Shown: positions 41,084 through 49,862 of the stretch, one piece after another
How positions within the stretch are numbered: the stretch's first letter is position 1
Layout of the letters: every line of letters begins with the position of its first letter
Assembly: GCA_958403205.1 (NCBI GenBank)
Contig: CATXWM010000004.1
Location: 1 to 64,000, forward strand
Origin: an uncultured Collinsella sp.
Lineage (GTDB): Bacteria; Actinomycetota; Coriobacteriia; Coriobacteriales; Coriobacteriaceae
Direction: 5' to 3'
DNA: 64,000 bases
Made by a program: the position numbers and the translations under genes
The notes under the pieces: generated by a model
Seen by the model: only the letters and a program-made list of their open reading frames with translations
Told to the model about the DNA's origin: nothing
Databases searched by the model: none

Positions 41084-42157
41084 TTGATCATGGCAGATAT
41101 CGACAATAGGATAGCTTTGGTGATTCCCGCGTATGAGCCGAGTGGTCGGCTGGCCGCACTACTTGAGGAGCTCGTGCTCGGATGGCCGGGACCGATCGTT
41201 GTGGTGGATGACGGGAGCAGCGCGTCCTGTTCTGTGGTGTTTGACCGCGCCCGCGCGCTTGGTGCTACGGTTCTTGTCCACGGGCTCAACCGCGGCAAAG
41301 GTGCGGCTCTCAAGACTGCCTTTTCTTATCTCTTGGAACAGGTCCCGACTGTTGCGGGGGCCGTCACGGCAGATGCCGATGGTCAGCATTTGCCTGCCGA
41401 TATCCGCGCCGTTGCGCGCGAACTCGGTCTGCACCAGGACTCGTTGGTGCTTGGCTGTCGCCGATTTGACGGTAATGGCGTTCCTGCGCGCAGTAAGCTC
41501 GGTAACAATTTTATGCTTGGGGCCATGCGCGTGCTCTGCGGTGTCGATGTGAGTGATACGCAGACGGGCTTACGTGGCCTTCCGGCGTCGCTTATGCGCC
41601 GTATGCTCGCTGTGGTGCGAGACGGATATGAGTTCGAGACAGAGATGCTTGTGCTGGCGCGGCGTGCGGGTGGCATCTTCGAGGTTCCCATTACCACGGT
41701 CTACGAGGGTGACAACGAGGCATCACATTTCCGTCCCGTTGTTGATTCGCTTCGCGTGCTCGGTGTCTTATTCTCTGCGTTTGCGCGCTACACGCTCTCT
41801 TCGCTCTGCACATCGTTGTTGGATTGGGCACTGTTCTCTGCGCTCGTACTCCTATGGTCGCATGGTGTCGCGACCAGCGCAGCCATCGTGTGGGCAACCG
41901 TCGTTGCGCGGGTCGTCTCGGCATTTGTCAACTATATGCTGAATCGAAATATCGTCTTCAAAGCGGATAATTCCAGCTGTTCTCGGAGCCTTTGCCGCTA
42001 TATTGCCCTGTGCGCAGCTTGTATGTTGGCGAGCGCAGCTCTCGTCCTCTTGATTTCCGTTGCACTGCCCATACCGGTCTTCATCATCAAACCGTTTGTT
42101 GATACGGCATTGTTCTTTGCTAACTACCGTATCCAGCAGTCATGGGTCTTTGAATAG
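41084..42157 (+). CDS. Family 2 glycosyltransferase fused to a GtrA-like membrane domain
   Basis: 357 residues. Residues about 8-225 are a GT2 domain with ALVIPAYEPS, VVDDGSS and the metal motif TADADGQH, like dolichyl- or undecaprenyl-phosphate sugar transferases. Residues about 235-357 have four hydrophobic helices of the GtrA type (AFVNYMLNRNIVFK, ending FANYRIQQSWVF). The enzyme likely makes or flips a lipid-linked sugar. TTG at 41084 is 7 nt after GGAG; the ATG at 41090 is an alternative. It is the first gene of a three-gene operon. Confidence 0.88.
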   Translation: MIMADIDNRIALVIPAYEPSGRLAALLEELVLGWPGPIVVVDDGSSASCSVVFDRARALGATVLVHGLNRGKGAALKTAFSYLLEQVPTVAGAVTADADGQHLPADIRAVARELGLHQDSLVLGCRRFDGNGVPARSKLGNNFMLGAMRVLCGVDVSDTQTGLRGLPASLMRRMLAVVRDGYEFETEMLVLARRAGGIFEVPITTVYEGDNEASHFRPVVDSLRVLGVLFSAFARYTLSSLCTSLLDWALFSALVLLWSHGVATSAAIVWATVVARVVSAFVNYMLNRNIVFKADNSSCSRSLCRYIALCAACMLASAALVLLISVALPIPVFIIKPFVDTALFFANYRIQQSWVFE

Positions 42158-42169
42158 GGGGATGATTCC

Positions 42170-44419
42170 GTGAACGTTCATGAGCTTAAGAAAGCCAAGA
42201 AAAGCGTGGTGGAAAAACAGGGGGCACGGAAGCGCGATGTGACGACCTTTATCGTCACTGCAGTCCTTATGGTCATCTATCTGCTATGGCGTCTTCTGTT
42301 CACCCTGCCGTTTGATCAGGGGATTCCCCAGATGGTTTTTGCGGTCTTGCTGCTCATCGCTGAGACAGTAACCGCGTTTACGACCTTCGAACTTTACTAC
42401 CGCAAGGTTAAGGCCGACAGCGGACATCTCGTTATGCCGAAAATCTTGCCCGAAGACTATCCCGACGTTGACGTGGTAATCGCTACGCACAACGAGCCGA
42501 CTGACGTGTTGTTCAAGACGGCGAACGCCTGTACCTACATGGACTATCCCGATCGTTCTCGGGTGCACGTCTATTTTGCTGACGATGGCTGCCGCAAAGA
42601 GGTCGCTTCCCTTGCGGCTGAACTTGGGATTGGTTATATCCCCTGCGAGGATAACAAGTATGCCAAATCGGGCAACCTCAACAACGCGTTAAGGCACACG
42701 ACTTCACCGCTGATCGCGACGTTCGATGCCGACATGATTCCGCGTAGCAGCTTTCTCGTAGATACCGTGCCCTATTTCTTGCTGCCTCGCTATATTCAGG
42801 ATGGCGCGACCGGCGCATGGCGTTATCGTTCCGAGGACGAACTCAATGAGGACCTTAAAGTCGGTCTGATTCAGACGCCGCAAAGCTTCTATAATCTCGA
42901 TCTTTTTCAGTTCAATCTGTATGCCGAGGATAAGATTCCTAATGAGCAAGATTTCTTCTCACGCGAGGTAAACCAGATGCGCAACTCTTCCAACGCCTGC
43001 GCATACACCGGTAGCAATGCCGTGATATCGCGCGCCGGTATGGAGGAGATTGGCGGGTTTCCGTATCATACGATCACCGAAGATTTCGAGACGAGCTGTC
43101 GTCTGCAGATGGCGGGTTATATTACCTACGCCACTGATAAGGTCGAAGCTCACGGCCTCTCGACGACGGATGTGCGCTCGATGGTGCGCCAACGCATCCG
43201 CTGGGCGCGCGGTGTGATTCAGAGCATCCAAAACACGGGTGTCATCTTTTCTCACAAGATTTCTTTTTCCGCGCGCATTACCTATCTGTGCAGTTTTCTG
43301 TACTGGTGGTCATTCTTCAACCGCATCATCTTCATTCTTGCGCCCATTATGTTTGCCTTGTTTGACTTCCAAGTGGTTAACTGCACACTCTGGCAGTTAC
43401 TAATTTTTTGGCTGCCGAGCTATTTCTTTTATAGCAGGTCTATGAAATTGCTTTCGAGCAATGTTCGCAGTCAGAAATGGAGTCAAATCATCGACACCAC
43501 GCTGGCGCCATCACTTATTATTCCCGTATTTCTTGAGACGCTCGGTATCCGCGAGACCAAGTTCAAAGTTACGCGTAAAGACAAGACGACCAATCGCAGC
43601 GGTAGCCTGTGGAACATGCTCCCACACCTGTTGCTCGTGGTGCTCTCGGTTGCAGCTATTATCAGATTTACATGGGGAAAGTATGGCATGGCGCTCGTGT
43701 ACAGTTCCGTGATCATCTATTGGTTGTGCTACAACTTGATTGCCCTTTTGTATGCTATTGCCTTTTCGGGTGGTCGGTCCATGCCGCGCAAGAGTACTCG
43801 CATCTCCGTAGACGAACCTGCGGTGCTGACGGCGCTGCCGGTTGAGGATGAGTGGTCGAAGCTAACCGAGGGCACCGGCGAAGCCGTGGCCGAAGGTGGC
43901 GTTTTCCCCGATTGCAGTTCGGACGAGACGGATGACGAAGGCCCTGTGGGTGTTTTCGCGGGGCGTGCCATCAACATGTCAGACGGTGGTGTACTCGTGC
44001 GCATCGATGATCCCTTTCCCGAGGAGCTGCGCAGCTTTGCGGTGCGCTTGGGAGATGGTCGCTATTGCACATGCGTTTCTGGTAGGCTTGTGCGCCTCTT
44101 TCAATCCAAATGTGGCGATGATGAGTCGTGGTACGCGGCGCTTCGAATCGAGCACCGCTCGCTCGAGGAGCGTCGCATCTATGATTGGCTGCTGTACGAT
44201 CGCGAAACGGGCATCGCCGAGGAGCTTGATAGCTGGAACACCACCTATGACGATATCGTGCGTATTGTCCGCATGAGGATAAGGGCGCTTCTTTCGCGTT
44301 ACCGCGTATGGAGATCCCGCCGCCGCTCCAGGCGTGATAGCGATCGATGCGGCGATTCACGGGATGCGGAGCGGACCAGTCACGATTCTGCTCATGTCGA
44401 AGGAGACGCTGCATGCTGA
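42170..44419 (+). CDS. Cellulose-synthase-like processive glycosyltransferase with PilZ-like domain
   Basis: A 749-residue inner-membrane enzyme. Two N-terminal helices precede the GT2 core with VIATHNEPTD, the FDAD motif (Asp186, Asp188), ITED (Asp305) and QRIRW (341-345), the D,D,D,QxxRW set of BcsA-type processive synthases. About five more helices follow. Residues 538-607 carry RKSTR and NMSDGG, the two PilZ signatures for c-di-GMP binding, separated by an acidic insert. The C-terminus is Arg- and Ser-rich. GTG at 42170 follows GGGGGATG, 12 bp after the preceding gene, and the stop overlaps the next gene by 7 bp. Confidence 0.87.
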   Translation: MNVHELKKAKKSVVEKQGARKRDVTTFIVTAVLMVIYLLWRLLFTLPFDQGIPQMVFAVLLLIAETVTAFTTFELYYRKVKADSGHLVMPKILPEDYPDVDVVIATHNEPTDVLFKTANACTYMDYPDRSRVHVYFADDGCRKEVASLAAELGIGYIPCEDNKYAKSGNLNNALRHTTSPLIATFDADMIPRSSFLVDTVPYFLLPRYIQDGATGAWRYRSEDELNEDLKVGLIQTPQSFYNLDLFQFNLYAEDKIPNEQDFFSREVNQMRNSSNACAYTGSNAVISRAGMEEIGGFPYHTITEDFETSCRLQMAGYITYATDKVEAHGLSTTDVRSMVRQRIRWARGVIQSIQNTGVIFSHKISFSARITYLCSFLYWWSFFNRIIFILAPIMFALFDFQVVNCTLWQLLIFWLPSYFFYSRSMKLLSSNVRSQKWSQIIDTTLAPSLIIPVFLETLGIRETKFKVTRKDKTTNRSGSLWNMLPHLLLVVLSVAAIIRFTWGKYGMALVYSSVIIYWLCYNLIALLYAIAFSGGRSMPRKSTRISVDEPAVLTALPVEDEWSKLTEGTGEAVAEGGVFPDCSSDETDDEGPVGVFAGRAINMSDGGVLVRIDDPFPEELRSFAVRLGDGRYCTCVSGRLVRLFQSKCGDDESWYAALRIEHRSLEERRIYDWLLYDRETGIAEELDSWNTTYDDIVRIVRMRIRALLSRYRVWRSRRRSRRDSDRCGDSRDAERTSHDSAHVEGDAAC

Positions 44420-46278
44420 TTATTGCTGCCTTCGGCCGTGCGGCGCTGTTCCTGCTAGCGCTCTTCGGTCTGTGCTATTGGATCCATCGTTTGACCGAGA
44501 CGGATGTGCATTTCGCTCCCGTGTGTGCCTTGTGTGTCATGGGGGTCGTCACGTATGCCGGTGGAATCGTTGGCGCGCTTGCCCCTGCCACCTGGGGGGT
44601 GGTTGTGGTGGGCGCCATCGCCGGTGCAGCGGCAATGCCCTGTCTCCATGGTCGTGGTCTTGCTAGATTGCCCTTTGGTCTCCCTGACGTGTGTTTTCTC
44701 CTAGGTATGTTGATCTTTCTGTGGCCCCTGCTGTCGGCGCGTCTCGAGCATTACGATAACTTTACGCATTGGGCTATAGCGCTCAAGGTCATGCTGGAGA
44801 CGGGGGCTTTCCCCACGGCGTCAAGTGGTCTCGTTGAGTTTTTCAACTATCCGCTCGGCACAACTTCACTGCTGTACTGCGCATGCACGTTTTTAGGCCA
44901 TGCCGAGGGAACAATGCTCGTTGTTCAGGCAGCCTTTATCTTCTCATGTTTTTATGCTGTTCTTGGTATTGTGCGCAATCGCCGTTCGTTTCTGCCATAT
45001 GCGGTGTTAGGGGCTGGCTGCTCGCTCCTTACGTTTTTCAATGTAACGATTCGCATTAATAACCTTTTGGTTGATTTCGTGCTCCCGGTCCTTACGATGG
45101 CGTGCTGGGCAGTCGTGGATCGTTATAACGGTGATGTTCGCCGCGAGCTCAAGTTGCTCGTGCCGTTGATGGCGGAGCTCATAGTGGTGAAGTCGACGGG
45201 CGTCGTATTCGTTGCATTTGTGCTCGCTTACCATTTAGCGCGCGGACACGTTGCTCTCAGGAATCGCAGCTGGAACGCTCGCCTGCGCTGGTTTGGTGCA
45301 ACTGCCGTCGCAGGTGTTTTGGGTTTTTCCACTTATCTGATGTGGAGTTGGCACATGGCCACGGCGCTCGCGGGCGTCAAGAATAAGTTCGATGTGGGCG
45401 ATGCTGCTCACGCGGCGGTGGTCGGCGGTAAGAATACTGCCCAGATCGCGCAGGTCATCTCGACGTTTTTTGCGACCTCCATCGATTTAACTACCAGGCC
45501 TGCGCTCGGTTTCCTGCTCGGCAACTTGGCTGTTGTCGCATTGCTAGCGGCTGCTCGGTGGCGCTTTGGGCATCAGTTGACACATGTGCGCCGCGCACTG
45601 GTTGCGCTTGATTTCATGACAATTGTTTACTATGTGGGTATTCTCGCCATGTACATTTTCTCGATGCCAATGGACGAGGCCTTGAGGCTTGCTGGATTCG
45701 ATCGTTATGCTTGCAGCATCATTGCATTGTTTGTCGGTGGCCTGGCGATGGCAGTTACCGTTGAGCTTGAGGGGCAGATGAAATTCCGGTCCGATGGTTC
45801 CCCCTGCCATGCAACGCCGTTACATAAGCGGCGATACCAACAGGTTGTAATGGGCTGCATCGCCTTGTCGCTTGGCCTTTTGACGAGTGAATACAACGGC
45901 ATGCTATTCAATGCAAAGACATACGACACTTCGCTTCCGGCGACGGTCCGAGATGTCGTCGGTGATCGCTGGCCGGCATCGGGTAAAGAAGACGGTACTC
46001 GTTATTTGCTGTTCGGTTCCGATCGCGATGGGCTTATGACTTCGTACTACTTCACGTATGTGGCTCGATATTATTTGTTTGCCCCGCATTCCGATGCCAT
46101 ATGCGCGTTCTATGAGCCCAATATGGATAACCTTCTGTCGGGTTATGACAAGCTCATCGTAATCGAGTCCAATTCTGCGGAGATGGGTCTACTTAAAAAG
46201 CATTATGGCGTTACAGGCAAGGTCGGCGTCTATCGTATCGAGAAAAATAGCACCAGGGTAAACCTTATTGCTGAGTGA
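44413..46278 (+). CDS. Multi-spanning membrane protein, GT-C-like
   Basis: 621 residues with about 12-14 hydrophobic segments and a soluble C-terminal part of about 110 residues. An acidic motif (SARLEHYDNFTHW) in the first large loop resembles the catalytic Asp/Glu position of GT-C glycosyltransferases, so it may transfer a sugar from a lipid carrier (inference). The ATG at 44413 follows AAGGAGA and overlaps the stop of the upstream gene, so the two are translationally coupled. Its precise role in the polysaccharide pathway is unknown. Confidence 0.75.
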   Translation: MLIIAAFGRAALFLLALFGLCYWIHRLTETDVHFAPVCALCVMGVVTYAGGIVGALAPATWGVVVVGAIAGAAAMPCLHGRGLARLPFGLPDVCFLLGMLIFLWPLLSARLEHYDNFTHWAIALKVMLETGAFPTASSGLVEFFNYPLGTTSLLYCACTFLGHAEGTMLVVQAAFIFSCFYAVLGIVRNRRSFLPYAVLGAGCSLLTFFNVTIRINNLLVDFVLPVLTMACWAVVDRYNGDVRRELKLLVPLMAELIVVKSTGVVFVAFVLAYHLARGHVALRNRSWNARLRWFGATAVAGVLGFSTYLMWSWHMATALAGVKNKFDVGDAAHAAVVGGKNTAQIAQVISTFFATSIDLTTRPALGFLLGNLAVVALLAAARWRFGHQLTHVRRALVALDFMTIVYYVGILAMYIFSMPMDEALRLAGFDRYACSIIALFVGGLAMAVTVELEGQMKFRSDGSPCHATPLHKRRYQQVVMGCIALSLGLLTSEYNGMLFNAKTYDTSLPATVRDVVGDRWPASGKEDGTRYLLFGSDRDGLMTSYYFTYVARYYLFAPHSDAICAFYEPNMDNLLSGYDKLIVIESNSAEMGLLKKHYGVTGKVGVYRIEKNSTRVNLIAE

Positions 46279-46455
46279 GGCAGCGAGATGAGCTCTATGA
46301 TCATGATTTCACCCATTCCGGATAGGTTGCCTTGTACCAATGTGGTGGGGAGATGTGGCGTTTCCGCAGATAAAACCGACCAAAATAAACCTGTCCCTTT
46401 TTGGTAGGTGGAGAATGGGGTAAAGTAAGTGATGGTTAACTAAAGGAGGCTTGCT

Positions 46456-46656
46456 ATGGCACCTATCGATATTGTTGTACTGGCTGTTATCGGCATCGCG
46501 TTTGTCGCCGTGTGCGTGCGCATCTACCGCAAGGGCACCTGCGCCGACTGCGCTCAGGGTGGCGCTTGCACGGGGCATTGTTCTAACAAAAAGACTTGTG
46601 CCGCGCTTAAGGGCGTAGACAAAATCGCCGAAGACTTGGGTCGCGGTATCAAATAA
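46456..46656 (+). CDS. FeoB-associated Cys-rich membrane protein
   Basis: A 66-residue small protein. One helix (IDIVVLAVIGIAFVAVCVRI) is followed by GTCADCAQGGACTGHCSNKK, with cysteines in the spacing of the family annotated next to FeoB in many anaerobes. AAAGGAGG precedes the ATG. It lies 5.5 kb from feoB here rather than next to it. A role in iron handling or redox at the membrane is inferred from the family. Confidence 0.8.
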   Translation: MAPIDIVVLAVIGIAFVAVCVRIYRKGTCADCAQGGACTGHCSNKKTCAALKGVDKIAEDLGRGIK

Positions 46657-46669
46657 GGTCCGGACATCC

Positions 46670-46706
46670 AAGCGCTCCGCGGGCATCCGTTCGCGGGGCG
46701 CTTTGT
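46670..46706 (+). terminator. Terminator of the Cys-rich protein gene
   Basis: A 12-bp stem (46670-46681 with 46692-46703, one G-T pair), followed by a short T-tract. Confidence 0.7.
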
Positions 46707-46800
46707 GCATTTGAGGGAGAGCACGGCGAGTCGAAGAGTATTTTTGGGGTATCGTTAACTGGACTATTAATTGGCAACTTATCTATAACGGAGTAACCGC

Positions 46801-47880
46801 ATGAGCGCTCGCGTAACCATGAAGGACATAGCCGCCGAGCTTGGCGTTTCCATCAATACCGTGCACAAGGCCCTGACGGGAAAGGCCGGCGTGAGCGAAT
46901 CCGTGCGCGCCAAGGTGAACATTAAGGCCGAGGCCATGGGCTATCACCGCAACACAAGTGCCTCAAGCCTGCGCCGCAAGGATATCAATCTGGTGTTTTG
47001 CCTGCCCCGCGCATCGCGCGAGGGAGCGTACTTTTTCCGTTACCTGTGGGAAGGCTGCAATCGCTTTGAACAGGAGGTCATCGACCGGGGCATTACGGTT
47101 GAGCGCGTTGAATTTGGCGTGGGCGGCTACGCTGATGCACTCGAGCAAATCGACGAGCGTCTGCAGGTGGGCGAGAAGATTGATGGCTTGCTCGCCTATG
47201 CGCCGGGCGACGATCGTGCGACTGAGCTTTTGGGGCAGATCGCCGAGGCGGGCGTGACGATTGAGCTTGTCGACGGCGACCGTCCGCATTTGAATCGTTT
47301 GGGTGCGAGCTTGGCCGATTATTCGACGGCAGGCAGCCTTATGGCCGAGCAGGCGGCAAACCTGGTCCATGCTTCTGGGGCCGACGCCCGCGTGCTCCTT
47401 TTGACAGGCGACCCATATACCGATTCGCACTATCTAACCGCCCGCGCCTTCCACAATTACCTGCGCGAACGTGATATTCCATGGCAGGTTGAGGATCTTG
47501 CAGGTGCCCATGCGCAAGTCAAACAACTCGAGCATGAGCTCGAAAAGCGCTTGAGTGCGCCGGACGCCCCCGAACTTATCTGTAGCGTTTTTGCCGTTGG
47601 TTCCGAAGTGGTTGCCGACGCGCTCGTCTCGACCGGCAAGGCCGGTCAGGTCATGGTGATCGGCAACGACCTGTTTCCCGAAAGTGCTCTGGCCTTGCGC
47701 CGCGGTATCTTTACCAATATTGTCTATAAGGACCCGACGAGCCTGGCGTATCGCGGCGCTAAGACGCTGGGCGATTATCTGCTGTGGGGAAGGACCCCGA
47801 CGGTGCCCGTCCAGAAGGGTGCCGTCGAGATGGTATTTGCCAGCAATGTCGACCGCTACTGCGAACTTGCGGGTATTTAG
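46801..47880 (+). CDS. LacI-family transcriptional regulator of the uronate locus
   Basis: 359 residues. The N-terminal HTH and hinge are VTMKDIAAELGVSINTVHKA and AEAMGYHRNTSAS; the periplasmic-binding-like effector domain fills the rest. It stands 460 bp upstream of uxaC on the same strand. LacI regulators bind even palindromes with a central CG, which matches the GTGAACGTTCAC sites before uxaC, the transporter and the GH105 gene. The effector is probably a uronate or a pathway intermediate (inference). Confidence 0.9.
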   Translation: MSARVTMKDIAAELGVSINTVHKALTGKAGVSESVRAKVNIKAEAMGYHRNTSASSLRRKDINLVFCLPRASREGAYFFRYLWEGCNRFEQEVIDRGITVERVEFGVGGYADALEQIDERLQVGEKIDGLLAYAPGDDRATELLGQIAEAGVTIELVDGDRPHLNRLGASLADYSTAGSLMAEQAANLVHASGADARVLLLTGDPYTDSHYLTARAFHNYLRERDIPWQVEDLAGAHAQVKQLEHELEKRLSAPDAPELICSVFAVGSEVVADALVSTGKAGQVMVIGNDLFPESALALRRGIFTNIVYKDPTSLAYRGAKTLGDYLLWGRTPTVPVQKGAVEMVFASNVDRYCELAGI

Positions 47881-47906
47881 CCGATTGAGCAGGTACCCCC
47901 TCTTGC

Positions 47907-48103
47907 GACGTGCATTTTTGGGAGTATTCAGCATTGGCATGCCCTGAATGAGGTGCAGAACGACTGTTTTAAGTGCCCCCGATGGCGTAATTTGCCATCG
48001 GGGGCACTTTTTATGCCGATCGGGCGCTATCTGCGTTCCAAATAGGACGCTGAGGATGGCGCACGGCGCGCTCCAATGCTGAATACTCCCAAAAATGTAC
48101 ATC
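47907..48103. repeat. Long-range inverted repeat enclosing the LacI-gene terminator
   Basis: Arms 47907-47937 and 48073-48103 match over 31 bp with two differences and are 135 bp apart. The intrinsic terminator at 47971-48012 lies between them. There is no reading frame inside. The rest of the gap to uxaC holds LacI-type operators (48235-48288). Confidence 0.85.
47971..48012 (+). terminator. Terminator of the LacI-family gene
   Basis: AAGTGCCCCCGATGGC pairs perfectly with GCCATCGGGGGCACTT (16 bp) around GTAATTT, followed by TTT. Confidence 0.9.
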
Positions 48104-48234
48104 GGGACATGACCCACCTGAGCAAAAGCGCTCAAGTTTGGTGTTCGGGGACGCCAAACAGTCCGCAATACATGCAAGTCACATCTCCAGCAACCGTTGA
48201 ACGGGCAAAATCTACCGTTCACCCCGTGGTGGTT

Positions 48235-48288
48235 AGGTGAACGTTCACCTTTTGAGGTGCAATGGATTAGTATAGTGAACGTTCACCT
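48235..48288 (+). promoter_or_regulatory. Two LacI-type operators at the uxaC promoter
   Basis: AGGTGAACGTTCACCT (48235-48250) is a perfect 16-bp palindrome. GTGAACGTTCAC recurs at 48275-48286. A TAGTAT/TATAGT box at about 48268-48276 lies between and against the second site, so binding should block the promoter. Half-sites CCGTTGAACGG and CCGTTCACC stand upstream at 48194 and 48215. Confidence 0.8.
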
Positions 48289-48340
48289 AAAGGATAACGA
48301 GCGCGCCGTGCGCCCGCCTTGCCAGCAAAGGGGCTGTTTG

Positions 48341-49768
48341 ATGAAAAACTTTATGGACGATCAGGATTTCCTGCTGAGCACCAAGACCGGCGAGGAGCTG
48401 TTCCACAACTTTGCCGAGGGCATGCCCATCGTCGACTATCACTGCCACATTTCTCCTAAGGAGATTTGGGAGGACAAGCGTTTCGAGAACATCACTGAGG
48501 TTTGGCTGGGCGGCGACCACTACAAGTGGCGCCTGATGCGTGCCAACGGCGTCGACGAGCGTTTTATCACTGGCGACGCCCCTGCTCGCGAGAAGTTCCA
48601 AAAGTGGGCCGAGACCCTGGGTCGCTGCGTTGGCAACCCCGTCTTTGAGTGGAGCCACCTGGAGCTTAAGCGCTACTTTGGCTACGAGGGCGTCCTCAAC
48701 GGCAAGACTGCCCAGGAGGTCTGGGACCTTGCCAACGCCAAGCTCGCTGAGGCTAGCTTTACCTGCCGCAACCTGATCAAGCAGTCCAACGTTCGCATGA
48801 TCTGCACTACTGACGACCCCGCCGACAGCTTTGAGTGGCACAAGAAGATTGCAGCCGACGACAGCTTTGACGTTCAGGTCGTTCCCGCCATGCGCCCCGA
48901 TGCCGCTTTGCGCATCGAGCGCGGCCAGGAGTTTGCCGACTACTGCAGGCACCTCTCCGAGGTTGCCGGCGTTGAGGTCAGCGACTTTGAGGGCATGAAG
49001 GCTGCCATTTCCAAGCGCTACGACGTTGCTCACGAGCTGGGCTGCCGCGCATCCGACCATGCACTCGACTACGTTATGTACGTACCGGCTACTGCCGACG
49101 AGATCGAGGCTATCTTTGCCAAGGGTCTGGCTGCCGAGCCGCTTACCGAGGAAGAAGTCCTCAAGTACAAGACTGCCTTTATGCAGTTCGTTGCCAGTGA
49201 GTATGTCCGTCTGGGCTGGGCCATGCAGCTGCACTTTGGCTGCAAGCGCGACAACAACCGCGCCATGTTTGCCAAGCTCGGCCCCGATACCGGTTATGAC
49301 TGCATCTCCAACTACACGCCGTCCGACCAGCTCGCCGATTTCCTCAACTCCATCCAGGAGACCTGCGGCCTGCCCAAGACCATCCTGTACAGCCTGAACC
49401 CCATCGATAACACCATGATCGATACCGTCATGGGTTGCTTCCAGGAGGCTCCGACTGCCGGTAAGATCCAGAACGGCTCCGCCTGGTGGTTCAACGACAA
49501 CGAGGTCGGCATGCGCGAGCAGCTTACGGCTCTGGCTAACGAGGGCGTGTTGGGCAACTTTGTGGGCATGCTTACCGATTCCCGCTCCTTCCTGTCCTAT
49601 CCGCGCCACGAGTACTTCCGTCGCGTGCTGTGCAGCGTGATCGGCGAGTGGGTCGAGCAGGGCAAGTACCCGGCCGACATGGAGCTGCTGGGCGAGGTTG
49701 TGCGTGACATCAGCTACAACAATGCGGTCCGCTACTTTGGCTTTGACCTGGACACCGACGAGGCCTAA
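48341..49768 (+). CDS. uxaC: Glucuronate/galacturonate isomerase UxaC
   Basis: 475 residues, normal for the family. UxaC converts D-galacturonate to D-tagaturonate (and glucuronate to fructuronate). The start MPIVDYHCHISPKEIWEDKR contains the metal-binding HxH, and the C-terminal part has MLTDSRSFLSYPRHEYFRR. The ATG at 48341 follows AAAGGGG; the frame extends upstream through the operators, which are clearly noncoding. It is the first gene of uxaC-uxaB-uxaA and probably repressed by the LacI protein. Confidence 0.95.
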   Translation: MKNFMDDQDFLLSTKTGEELFHNFAEGMPIVDYHCHISPKEIWEDKRFENITEVWLGGDHYKWRLMRANGVDERFITGDAPAREKFQKWAETLGRCVGNPVFEWSHLELKRYFGYEGVLNGKTAQEVWDLANAKLAEASFTCRNLIKQSNVRMICTTDDPADSFEWHKKIAADDSFDVQVVPAMRPDAALRIERGQEFADYCRHLSEVAGVEVSDFEGMKAAISKRYDVAHELGCRASDHALDYVMYVPATADEIEAIFAKGLAAEPLTEEEVLKYKTAFMQFVASEYVRLGWAMQLHFGCKRDNNRAMFAKLGPDTGYDCISNYTPSDQLADFLNSIQETCGLPKTILYSLNPIDNTMIDTVMGCFQEAPTAGKIQNGSAWWFNDNEVGMREQLTALANEGVLGNFVGMLTDSRSFLSYPRHEYFRRVLCSVIGEWVEQGKYPADMELLGEVVRDISYNNAVRYFGFDLDTDEA

Positions 49769-49862
49769 GCCCGCATCGAATCACATCGAACCCTGGGCGC
49801 CGTTGCCACACGCGGAGCCCCGTTTTGCTTGCACGCTAACAAACATCTAAGGAGACACATAG

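Noticed and set aside
42165..42185. GTGAACGTTCAT at the start codon of the cellulose-synthase-like gene as a uronate-regulator site
   Set aside because: It matches 11 of 12 bases but overlaps the start codon inside an operon, with no promoter, and its sequence is explained by the codons Met-Asn-Val-His.
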